Assembly: GCF_028623165.1 (NCBI RefSeq)
Contig: NZ_CP117772.1
Location: 868,001 to 932,000, forward strand
DNA: 64,000 bases
Reading direction: 5' to 3'
From: Nostoc sp. UHCC 0926
Lineage (GTDB): Bacteria; Cyanobacteriota; Cyanobacteriia; Cyanobacteriales; Nostocaceae
This document shows, piece after piece, positions 1 through 7,399 of the stretch. How positions within the stretch are numbered: position 1 is the first letter of the stretch; every line of letters starts with the position of its first letter. The notes below the pieces were generated by a model. The model was not told where the DNA came from. It worked only from the letters and a program-made list of their open reading frames with translations, and made no database searches. The position numbers were made by a program, and so were the translations under genes.

Positions 1-285
1 CCGCGCTAGACTAACTCGCAATTGCTGTCCGCTCTTGACTGGTTTGCTAAGAACTGCTTGAACTTCTGGTAAATCTTCCTCAAAGCAGAATAAGTCTTTG
101 ACTGGGCAGCCAAGCGCCTTGGCTAAACGCAGTGATATAGCAACTGAAGGAGCATATTGTCCCGATTCCACACCACCAATACTCTGACGGGTTACACCAG
201 CCTTGTTAGCTAAATCCTGCTGACTCATGCCCAAGCGAGTTCTAATTGACTTCAGGTTGTTGCAAAGATTCACGTCTAGTTTCAT
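1..285 (-). CDS. XRE-family regulator with PBP-like domain, 5' part only (runs off left edge)
   Basis: The 95 visible residues start at ATG 285 and read off the window edge. Residues 8-62 form a Cro/C1-type helix-turn-helix (SIRTRLGMSQQDLANKAGV, then RQSIGGVESGQYAPS). The following stretch, FEEDLPEVQAVLSKPVKSGQ then QLRVSLAR, is the usual lead-in to a periplasmic-binding-protein-like ligand domain in cyanobacterial XRE regulators, some of which are thought to sense molybdate or a related oxyanion. The ribosome site is GGAGAG just upstream. The gene lies on the same strand as, and downstream of, the NifH-like gene and the 128-aa gene. From its place and architecture I infer a regulator of the neighbouring vnf-like genes, comparable to the VnfR repressors described in Anabaena variabilis. 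That comparison is from memory and the ligand domain is mostly outside the window. Confidence 0.8.
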   Translation of the reverse strand, partial: MKLDVNLCNNLKSIRTRLGMSQQDLANKAGVTRQSIGGVESGQYAPSVAISLRLAKALGCPVKDLFCFEEDLPEVQAVLSKPVKSGQQLRVSLAR

Positions 286-596
286 GAGACTGTATCTCTC
301 CGTTAGAAAAAGCCGTAGCGGACAAACCTAATCTGTTAGGGCAATAGCAAGGTTTTCTAGTTTTTGGCGTTTTTGTTGAAAGGCATATTGATGTTTTGAC
401 AATTTCGGTGATTTTCCGCAAGCATAACGTGCATTTAGCTAATATACTTGCCTTTTTGGATACTATTTGGCGATCGCTTTTTGATCATCTGCGAACCAAG
501 TCGGTGATCACCAAGAGAAAATGCTCAAATTCCAAGGCATCAAGTATCTACAAACTCTCAGCATTCGTGTACTATTTTGCTGCGATAACCCAACTT
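286..596. promoter_or_regulatory. Intergenic region upstream of the XRE regulator with an inverted repeat
   Basis: This 311-base gap separates the regulator start from the end of the 128-aa gene. It contains the inverted repeat CCTAA-TCTG-TTAGG at 327-340, about 40 bases before the regulator's start codon. That is a good position for an autoregulatory operator of an XRE protein. No convincing gene is present: the plus-strand reading frame at 396-614 has no ribosome site or recognisable sequence. Confidence 0.35.
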
Positions 597-983
597 TTAA
601 TCCGAGTGCGGTAAGTCCTGATCTAAATACCAATTGCCTTTTCTAGTGGGCACCGCCACCCACTGGAGTTCCAACCAGAGAGTGGGGTTCTTTTCCTTCA
701 ACCTTGAGGCGGGATCGCGAATTATGCGTGTAGCGTTTATGCAAACAGCGTCCGATAGCCCCAAATCTTGGGCAACGCCTCTGAAAATGTCTTTGTAGGC
801 ATTGATTGAAGCAAACAGCATGTTAGGATAAAATACAACAAAATGTTGTATAAGTTTCGGGGGGCAGCCCCAGTAGGAGTTTACGAGTTCGACGTGGCAG
901 TACTGGAGCAGCTCGCCGAGTTTGGGACAGCGCCCCTGAGCTACGGTGATAAATTTTTGGACTAAAACCTCTTCAGTCAACAT
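597..983 (-). CDS. Unknown 128-aa protein downstream of the NifH-like gene
   Basis: I do not recognise this protein. It has 128 residues, is mixed alpha/beta in appearance, and has cysteines at C19, C29, C40 and C81 without a clear metal motif. It is rich in aromatic residues (VNSYWGCPPKLIQHFVVFYP). A good ribosome site (GAAGGAG) precedes ATG 983, so translation is plausible. It lies 167 bases behind the NifH-like gene on the same strand, so the two could be one transcript. It does not resemble VnfG, the nitrogenase delta subunit, that might be expected near vnf genes. No signal peptide or membrane segment is visible. Function is unassigned; its position suggests a partner of the nitrogenase-like pair. 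Confidence 0.7.
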   Translation of the reverse strand: MLTEEVLVQKFITVAQGRCPKLGELLQYCHVELVNSYWGCPPKLIQHFVVFYPNMLFASINAYKDIFRGVAQDLGLSDAVCINATRIIRDPASRLKEKNPTLWLELQWVAVPTRKGNWYLDQDLPHSD

Positions 984-1150
984 AATAAGTTCTACTCCTT
1001 CAATGAGGTAGACAAATTTTGGCGTGGTTGAGAATGCCCATTTCTCAGATGGTGGTAAGAAACTTACGCAGTTTTTTCTGCTTTTTCAAGTAAGAGGTTG
1101 CCAATTGCTCCAGACACTTTGGTATGAGGGATAACCCCTACTGCATCGTC

Positions 1151-1975
1151 TTAGTCAAACAACCCAAACCTTACCAGCAGTTCCTCAAGCTGATCGTTAG
1201 ACATAGATTTCGGAGTCACAAAATCTCTGTTCTTGTCTATCGTGGTTGCCAGGTTGCGATAGTGCTGCGCCTGTTCAGACTCAGGAGCATATTCAATCAC
1301 TGTCTTGCGGTGGAACTCTGCTCGTTGCACCATGTTGTCTCTGGGTATAGAGTAGATCATTTGAGTCCCCAGTTTCTCTGCCAGAGCTTTGATCAAATCA
1401 TCTTCCTGATCGACTTTGCGAGAGTTGCAGATCAATCCTCCCAGACGTATACCGCCTATAGAAGCATACTTCTGAATGCTTCGGCAAATGTTATTGACGG
1501 TATACATTGCCATAATTTCCTCAGAAGTGATAATGTAAACTTCTTGAGCTTTGCGTTCACGAATGGGCATGACAAATCCACCGCACACTACGTCACCCAG
1601 ACCATCATAAAATGTATAATCAAGTCTAACTGCATCATCATAGGCACCAAGTTGTTCCAGCAACCCGATTGATGTCAGAATGCCTCGACCTGTACATCCC
1701 ACACCAGGTTCCGGCCCGCCTGATTCCACACACAGCGTCTTCCCCCATCCTTCCTGGCGAAAGTCTTCCAGATTGACATCTTCTTCTTCTTTACGCAACG
1801 TGTCGAGTACAATCTTCTGGTGGAATCCCCCCAATAGGAGCCGGGTAGAGTCTGCTTTCGAGTCACACCCTACAACCATCACTTTGCGACCCACATCAGT
1901 CAGTCCAGCTACTACATTTTGAGTCGTTGTGGATTTGCCAACTCCCCCTCTTCCATAAATAGCGATTTTTCGCAT
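1151..1975 (-). CDS. Divergent NifH/VnfH-like nitrogenase reductase paralogue
   Basis: The 274-aa product has NifH family length and aligns by eye from end to end. Family members are homodimeric Fe-S ATPases that pass electrons to the MoFe or VFe protein. Retained features are the Walker lysine (GVGKST), both cluster cysteines (GPEPGVGC and GDVVCGGF), the arginine after the first cysteine (GRG), and the Asp positions GCDxKAD and FYDxLGD. Several nearly invariant positions differ. The P-loop signature lysine is arginine (YGRGGVGKS instead of YGKGGIGKS), CDPKAD is CDSKAD, GCAGRG is GCTGRG, YDVLGD is YDGLGD, and SGEMMAMYAANN is SEEIMAMYTVNN. The LLLGG and LDTLRKE stretch fits VnfH-like types better than standard NifH. 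The start is supported by GAGG upstream of ATG 1975. It may be a specialised or decaying reductase. It is divergent from the VnfD-CAAD gene. Confidence 0.9.
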   Translation of the reverse strand: MRKIAIYGRGGVGKSTTTQNVVAGLTDVGRKVMVVGCDSKADSTRLLLGGFHQKIVLDTLRKEEEDVNLEDFRQEGWGKTLCVESGGPEPGVGCTGRGILTSIGLLEQLGAYDDAVRLDYTFYDGLGDVVCGGFVMPIRERKAQEVYIITSEEIMAMYTVNNICRSIQKYASIGGIRLGGLICNSRKVDQEDDLIKALAEKLGTQMIYSIPRDNMVQRAEFHRKTVIEYAPESEQAQHYRNLATTIDKNRDFVTPKSMSNDQLEELLVRFGLFD

Positions 1976-2896
1976 AAAAACCTCAGTAATGGCGTAGACT
2001 TATTGATTCGGTTCCAAAATTATGGTGTAATCAAGTAGAGTGCTGAATCAAAATAGAGTTGTAGTTTTGAAAGAGTTAACTGCCCAGATTGTGACAGTAT
2101 TAATATAGTCAGACAGTGGACATCAACCGTCTATCCAGCACTATAAATATTGCAGTTATCTGCTAGAAGTTAAACAGCTTCTTACAGATTTAGCAGTAAA
2201 TATTAATGGGAATTAGTGGGACGCGAGATATAACAAGGGTGCTAAAAATTAGTTGCAATACTGTTACCAATAATTTAAAAAACTCCACAGCTACGGCAGG
2301 TGAATGAGAGGTTTTTGCTTGATCACAGCAAGACAAATATTCTTTTTTCTGGAAAGAAGATACATAAAAAAATCAGTCCAGCCTACCCTATGGAAACGAC
2401 TTCGCCAAACGAAAAACCGATTTTTTGGCGGCTTTGCTCCACTTCGATTAACGTTATGTCATCACCAATAAATGATGAGGCTGGTCTGACAACTCACTTC
2501 AAAGAAACCTAAGGAGTTTTCGTCCTTTTATTAGATTCCCTATAAATCAAGAATATCATACATCTGGCAAATTTACTTGCACTTTCAAATTAATTTACAA
2601 ACAGTATTAGTGGTTACAATTAACGATTACGGCAGTTTATTAAAGTCGGTAAAGCCGCGCAACGAACTGCCTCAGCTAGAGAGCCTCAAAACCACCAATA
2701 ACCATCTTTTTATTGTTGTTTGGAGTTAAGCAACTCTCACCTATTTATCCAACGGAGACATCCAGAATTAGGACAGCAATTAAATTATTTATTTTTTGAT
2801 TTTTAGTTAGAAGGGTCTGTCTATTTACTTTAGTAAAAGTATTTTATATATAAAAATAAATATTAATTTAAATTTAGTTAGACCTGTCTATTCATA
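1976..2896. promoter_or_regulatory. Divergent control region between the NifH-like and VnfD-CAAD genes
   Basis: This AT-rich gap of about 920 bases has no convincing gene. A frame at 2300-2512 exists but lacks family resemblance. Near the vnfD side there are two related blocks, TTTAGTTAGA..CTGTCTATT, at 2802-2825 and 2873-2892, about 70 bases apart. The second contains the perfect inverted repeat TAGAC-CT-GTCTA at 2879-2890. Between them lies TACTTT-AGT-AAAAGTA (about 2825-2841), also an inverted repeat. These are candidate operator sites for a regulator of vnfD; which protein binds is not visible. Confidence 0.4.
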
Positions 2897-3094
2897 ATGG
2901 ATTTTATTAACAAATTACAATATATTTTCATGCAATTGTTATCAAGATTACTATTATTAAATAAAAAGGTTGATAGGATTTTGAAATCAAGGAAGTCAAA
3001 AAAATTGTCTGATGAGAATACAAATTTTGAAGCATCTTTCTTGATATCAGCTATTGCACAAGGAGCAATCAGCCATGCCAATGAAGTTGTTTAA
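2897..3094 (+). CDS. Possible 65-aa leader ORF overlapping the vnfD start
   Basis: This small frame begins at ATG 2897 and its stop overlaps the first 20 bases of the VnfD gene. Such an arrangement would allow translational coupling. The N-terminus is hydrophobic with leucine runs, followed by a lysine-rich segment and a polar C-terminus ending SHANEVV. There is no clear ribosome site before ATG 2897 and I do not recognise the sequence. It may be a genuine small protein or leader peptide, or only an open stretch in AT-rich DNA. Confidence 0.3.
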   Translation: MDFINKLQYIFMQLLSRLLLLNKKVDRILKSRKSKKLSDENTNFEASFLISAIAQGAISHANEVV

Positions 3095-5312
3095 GTGCGA
3101 CGAATCGATTCCAGAACGGGAAAAGCACATATATATTAAAGAAAAAGGAGAAGATACAACCCAGTTTCTCCCTAGCGCCCACGTAGAAACGATTCCCGGC
3201 TCATTATCTGAGCGCGGATGCAGCTATTGTGGTGCCAAGCTAGTAATTGGTGGTGTCCTGAAAGATACTATTCAGTTGATACATGGACCAGTGGGCTGTG
3301 CATATGATACATGGCACACCAAACGCTATCCCAGCGACAATGGCAACTTCCAACTAAAATATGTCTGGTCATCGGACATGAAGGAACAGCATGTTGTCTT
3401 CGGTGGTGAAAAGCTGCTGAAAAAAGCGATGCTGGAAGCCTTTGCAGAATTTCCTGAGATTAAGCGGATGATGGTCTACACCACCTGCTCTACAGCATTG
3501 ATTGGCGATGATATCAAGCCTGTAGTCAAAGAAGTAGAAAAAGAACTTGGAGATGTAGACATCTTCACAGTTGAGTGTCCAGGTTTTGCTGGTGTGAGTC
3601 AATCCAAAGGTCACCACGTGTTTAACATGGGGTGGATGACAGACAAGGTAGGAACCTTTGAGCCAGAGATTACTAGCCCATACACGATTAATGTGATTGG
3701 TGACTACAACATCCAAGGTGATACCTTTGTGATGGAAAAGTACATGAAAAAAATGGGCATCCAAATTATTGCCCATTTTACCGGAAATGGTACTTATGAC
3801 TCATTACGCGGCATGCACAGAGCGCAGTTGAATGTGACCAACTGTGCCCGCTCCGCAGGCTACATTGCCAATGAATTAAAGAAAAAATATGGCATTCCCC
3901 GGATTGATGTCGATACCTGGGGCTTTGACTATGCCAAGGAAGGGTTACGCAAAATCGGTGCTTTCTTTGGACTTGAAGACAGAGCCGAAGCTGTGATTGC
4001 CGAAGAAGTGGCTAAATATGAATCGAAGCTAGGTTGGTATAAAGAGCGCTTGGCTGGTAAAAAGGTCTGTATCTGGACAGGCGGTCCCCGTTTGTGGCAC
4101 TGGACCAAAGCCTTAGAAGACGATTTGGGGATGCACGTCGTGGCAATGTCCTCGAAGTTTGGTCACCAAGAGGATTTTGAAAAGGTAATTGCCAGAGGTG
4201 AAGAAGGGACTATCTATATTGATGATGGCAATGAACTCGAATTCTTCGAGGTGCTAGAGATGGTCAAGCCAGATTTGGTGTTGACTGGACCACGGGTGGG
4301 TGCTTTGGTGAAGAAACTTCACTTGCCTTATGTAAATGGTCATGGCTACCACAATGGTCCATATATGGGCTTTGAAGGTGCTGTGAACATGGCACGTGAT
4401 ATGTACAATGCCATCTATTCACCTTTGATGAAGTTGGCTCAAATTGATATCCGTGGTGACCAAACGACAACTGTTATCCCCGAAGAAAATAGGAAATTTA
4501 TCGATAGCAAAGTACAACAATCAAAATCTTTTGATATTACATCAACTGAACCTATTGTAGAACTTGAAAGTTCAAAAATTGAAACTCAACCATTGCTACT
4601 AGATGCTAATCAACCATTACTTCGAGAGAACGAAGTAGAACAATCACAATCTGCTGATATTACATCAACCGAAACTATTGCAGAACTTGAAAGTTCAAAA
4701 ATTGAAATTCAACCATTGCTACTAGATGCTGAGAAATCAGTACCTTGGGAGAGCGAAGTACAACAATCGAAATCTTTTGATATTACATCAACTGAACCTA
4801 TTGTAGAACTTGAAAGTTCAAAAATTGAAACTCAACCATTGTTACTAGATACGAATAAACCAGTACCTTGGGAGAGTGAAGTACAACAATCGAAATCTTT
4901 TGATATTACATCAACTGAACCTATTGCAGCACTTGAAAGTTCAAAGTTTGAAACTCAACCATTGCTATTACCTGCTAATCAACCATTAACTGAATGGCAG
5001 CAAGTTGGTGGTAAACTTTCTGCCTTATTGGAGCAATTTCCTAATTACTTAGGTAGATTTTCCACCGAATACCAACTGCCGATTATTTGTTTTGCTACAA
5101 TTATTGCAGCAACTATTGTAGTTAAGATAGTTGTAGCTGTATTAGATGTAGTAGATGAAATCCCACAGGTAAATCGAGCTTTTGAGTTGACTGGAATTGG
5201 TTACTTAACTTGGTTTGTTTTCCGATATCTACTCAAGGCTTCTACTCGGCAAGAATTAGCTGCACAAATTAGTTTTATCCAAAAAGAAATTGTTGAGGGA
5301 CAAGATTCGTAA
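3075..5312 (+). CDS. vnfD: VnfD-type nitrogenase alpha chain fused to a C-terminal CAAD membrane anchor
   Basis: The 745-aa product starts at ATG 3075, nine bases after a strong AAGGAG. A TTG 21 bases upstream is less likely. Residues 1 to about 470 match VnfD, the alpha subunit of vanadium nitrogenase. P-cluster cysteines are at C49, C75 and C138, the cofactor cysteine is in NVTNCARSAGYI, the cofactor histidine in NGHGYHNGPYMGF, the catalytic Gln/His in SQSKGHH, and the carbonate-loop motif is TGGPRLWHW. Residues 480-643 are four 41-residue repeats, acidic and probably disordered. Residues about 645-745 match the CAAD domain, which anchors cyanobacterial aminoacyl-tRNA synthetases to thylakoids. 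Its hallmarks are a helix near LPIICFATIIAATIVVKIVV, then AVLDVVDEIP, FELTGIGYLTWFVFRYLL and KASTRQEL. VnfD is fused to VnfG in A. variabilis; VnfG is absent here. A membrane-tethered nitrogenase-like protein is inferred. Confidence 0.93.
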   Translation: MPMKLFKCDESIPEREKHIYIKEKGEDTTQFLPSAHVETIPGSLSERGCSYCGAKLVIGGVLKDTIQLIHGPVGCAYDTWHTKRYPSDNGNFQLKYVWSSDMKEQHVVFGGEKLLKKAMLEAFAEFPEIKRMMVYTTCSTALIGDDIKPVVKEVEKELGDVDIFTVECPGFAGVSQSKGHHVFNMGWMTDKVGTFEPEITSPYTINVIGDYNIQGDTFVMEKYMKKMGIQIIAHFTGNGTYDSLRGMHRAQLNVTNCARSAGYIANELKKKYGIPRIDVDTWGFDYAKEGLRKIGAFFGLEDRAEAVIAEEVAKYESKLGWYKERLAGKKVCIWTGGPRLWHWTKALEDDLGMHVVAMSSKFGHQEDFEKVIARGEEGTIYIDDGNELEFFEVLEMVKPDLVLTGPRVGALVKKLHLPYVNGHGYHNGPYMGFEGAVNMARDMYNAIYSPLMKLAQIDIRGDQTTTVIPEENRKFIDSKVQQSKSFDITSTEPIVELESSKIETQPLLLDANQPLLRENEVEQSQSADITSTETIAELESSKIEIQPLLLDAEKSVPWESEVQQSKSFDITSTEPIVELESSKIETQPLLLDTNKPVPWESEVQQSKSFDITSTEPIAALESSKFETQPLLLPANQPLTEWQQVGGKLSALLEQFPNYLGRFSTEYQLPIICFATIIAATIVVKIVVAVLDVVDEIPQVNRAFELTGIGYLTWFVFRYLLKASTRQELAAQISFIQKEIVEGQDS
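4512..5003 (+). repeat. Four tandem 123-bp repeats in the VnfD-CAAD linker
   Basis: Four in-frame units of exactly 123 bp start at 4512, 4635, 4758 and 4881. Each encodes about 41 residues with the core DITSTEPI.ELESSKIE and then QPLLLD. Units 1, 3 and 4 are almost identical, and unit 2 differs most (SQSADITSTETIAEL). The exact period and high identity point to recent unequal crossing-over, so copy number may vary between strains. The composition (Ser, Thr, Glu, Gln) suggests a flexible spacer between the VnfD core and the membrane domain. Confidence 0.95.
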
Positions 5313-5732
5313 GCGTTTAAGAGGATCAGGACTTACGCAAAAATTGCCAAAAAGCTTACAGCAGAATTCAAGTATTTGAACCACATCTGTCGTAGGGGCG
5401 TAAGGCCTTGCGCCCCTACCGCGTGGTCTATTTACCTGAAAATAGCTGTAATTTATCGTAGACACTTAGTGGCTTGCCGCATACCGCCATCTCTGCGAGA
5501 GGCTTCCGCCAACGCGCAGCGTCTTGTAGAGTGTGCCTAAGTCCTAAGGATGTTTGAAAAGTATTGTTATTCTATTTTCAGCCCAACTACAATCCCTGTA
5601 TTCTTTCGCTGTTCCCCTTCGGATGAGGCTCCTATGTCGCTAACGCCAGTCCCCCTACTCAGACGGGAAACCGCTTTGCGTCTACGTGACGGAGACCGCC
5701 AAGACGGGGCCGGTCTCACCTGTTCCCTATTA
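5313..5732. repeat. Intergenic repeat field after vnfD (dispersed 92-bp element and short palindromes)
   Basis: No gene is visible. Bases 5356-5448 are a dispersed element whose near-identical inverted copy lies at 32827-32918. Its centre is a large palindrome, GTAGGGGCG..CGCCCCTAC. Bases about 5485-5535 are a typical Nostoc short dispersed palindrome (gcgagaggcttccgcc, gccaacgcgcagcg). At 5547 the sequence aaggatgtttgaaaagt resembles the terminal repeat of the IS5-type element at 36404, so an old IS end may lie here. Bases 5610-5720 are further palindromic repeat material. Confidence 0.6.
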
Positions 5733-6694
5733 TAGCAGCCGCCATGACGGTTAGGACATAGAATAGAAAAGCTCTTCCACTTTTCCGTCCTATTTCTGTC
5801 ATGCCCAAACCCTACAGCTATGATCTGCGCCAAAAAGTCATTGAGGCGATCGAACTCAATGGCATGAAGCGCTCTGAAGCCAGCGAACATTTTAACATTA
5901 GCCGCAACACCATTAATTTATGGTTGCGACGTAAAGCTAAGACGGGGGACTTCCGAGCCAAAGTAAGTGAGCATCGGGGCAAGAATAACAAGATCGCTGA
6001 CTGGGAGAAGTTTCGAGCCTTTGCCGAAACCTATGGCGACAAAACCCAGGTGGAGATGGCTGAGTTGTGGGATGAAGAGATCAGCGATCGCACAATATCA
6101 CGTGCCTTGAAGAAGATTGGGTTTACGCGAAAAAAAAGACCTACGGCTACCGTGAAAGAGATGAACAATTACGCCAAGCCTTTGTCGAACAGCTAGCCAC
6201 CCTTAAGAATGAACAGATTGTTTACGCGGATGAGTCAGGTATGGATCATCGAGACGACTATGGCTATGGTTACAGTCCTCGAGGAGAGCGCTTTCATGAC
6301 CTGAAGTCCGGTCGCAGAATAGGTCGAGTCAACATGATTGCTGCACTTTGTGGGCAACAGCTGCTAGCACCGTTCACGATTGAAGGAGCTTGCTTTTCGT
6401 TTGGTATTTGAAACTTGGTTAGAAGCGTGCTTGATTCCCACCCTGAGACCAGGGCAGAAACTGGTAATTGACAATGCCACCTTTCATAAAGGCGGACGCA
6501 TTGAGCAACTGGTTCGGGCTGTAGGCTGTGAGGTGTGGTACTTACCACCCTATTCACCAGACTTAAACCGGATTGAAAAATGCTGGTCGTGGCTAAAAAG
6601 CCGCATTCGCAAACAACTAGAGCATTTTGAAACACTGCGAGAAGCTATGGAGCATGTCCTAAGTTTAGCGTCCTAACCAACCTGGCGGTTGCTA
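5733..6694 (+). mobile_element. IS630-family insertion sequence, degenerate copy
   Basis: The ends are inverted repeats, TAGCAGCCGCCATGACGG on the left and TAGCAACCGCCAGG when read inward from the right. TA is duplicated at 5731-5732 and 6695-6696, as expected for IS630/Tc1-type elements. The element carries the transposase frames described separately. Its right end cuts directly into an aldo/keto reductase fragment, but the sequence left of it is not the missing reductase N-terminus. A deletion or rearrangement therefore followed or accompanied insertion. Confidence 0.85.
5801..6676 (+). pseudogene. IS630-family transposase, two frame changes
   Basis: The first frame, 5801-6196, has the IS630 helix-turn-helix N-terminus (SYDLRQKVIEAIELNG, then NISRNTINLWLRR). 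A run of eight A at about 6130 moves reading to the frame KKKTYGYRERDEQLRQAF, which carries the first catalytic aspartate (YADESG). This is probably the programmed frameshift usual in the family. A second change near 6395 shifts to the frame ending at 6676, with VIDNATFHK and SPDLNRIEKCWS supplying the second Asp and the Glu. The second shift is an indel in the middle of the catalytic domain, so the copy is probably dead. Confidence 0.85.
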
Positions 6695-6696
6695 TA

Positions 6697-7318
6697 TCAG
6701 CATCGCGTTGATCCATCAGTGCCGATCGAAGAGACCATCGGGGCAATGGCAGAACTGGTGCAGCAGGGCAAAGTCCGCTATCTTGGGATGTCCGAAGCGG
6801 CTCCTGCCACGATTCGACGGGCACATGCAGTTCACCCGATTACCGCCCTGCAAACGGAATACTCCCTGTGGAGCCGTGACCCAGAAGATGAGATTTTGCC
6901 GACTGTGCGCGAGTTAGGCATTGGCTATGTGGCTTACAGCCCGCTCGGTCGTGGATTTCTCTCAGGGCAGTTCACCAGCCCAGAAGATTTCGCCCAAGAT
7001 GACTATCGCAGAAATTCACCGCGATTTCAGGGCGAGAATTTCTACAAGAATCTGCAACTGGTAGAGCAGGTGAAAGCGATCGCTTCACAAAAAGGTGTGA
7101 CACCTGGTCAACTTGCCTTGGCGTGGCTACTGGCTCAGGGCAATGACATTGTGCCGATTCCAGGCACGAAGCGGCGGAGCTACCTGGAAGAAAACATTGC
7201 TGCAACTGACATTACGCTGACTCTTGAAGAGTTGAACCAAATTGAAGCGGTTGCTCTCAAAGGAATTGCTGCTGGGTCCCGCTATGCTGAACAGCAAATG
7301 AAAGCGCTCAATCATTAA
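6697..7318 (+). pseudogene. Aldo/keto reductase, N-terminus lost
   Basis: This is the C-terminal two thirds of an NADPH-dependent aldo/keto reductase of the YakC type. The sequence begins in the middle of the barrel at YQHRVDPSVPIEETIGAM and continues through GKVRYLGMSEA, LQTEYSLWSRDPE, AYSPLGRGFLSG and VPIPGTKRRSYLEENI, the cofactor-binding C-terminal loop. The N-terminal third with the catalytic Asp, Tyr and Lys is missing because the IS630 element ends exactly at the first codon. The remainder is open to 7318 with no further damage, so the loss looks fairly recent. Confidence 0.9.
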
Positions 7319-7361
7319 TTGAATCGAGTCAAAGTTGAGTCAATCGTTTAAAATAATTGAG

Positions 7362-7399
7362 AATATTTTTGTCGTATTTTAAAATACGACAAAAATATT
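7362..7399. terminator. Perfect 38-bp palindrome behind the reductase fragment
   Basis: Two 19-base arms, AATATTTTTGTCGTATTTT and its exact complement, meet with no spacer about 45 bases after the reductase stop codon. A transcript would fold into one long AT-rich hairpin. It could act as a terminator in both directions or form a cruciform. The absence of a loop and of any mismatch is unusual for an ordinary terminator. Confidence 0.5.

Noticed and set aside
597..983. The 128-aa gene as VnfG (delta subunit)
   Set aside because: Length is similar, but no VnfG-like motifs could be matched by eye.
1124..1672. 182-codon plus-strand frame opposite the NifH-like gene
   Set aside because: It is fully antisense to a clear NifH-family gene and shows no family resemblance of its own.
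2300..2512. 70-codon plus-strand frame between the NifH-like gene and vnfD
   Set aside because: The GTG start lacks a good ribosome site, the sequence resembles no family, and it lies in AT-rich control DNA.
3054..3074. TTG start giving seven extra residues on VnfD
   Set aside because: ATG 3075 has an AAGGAG at ideal spacing and gives the N-terminus MPMKLF typical of VnfD.
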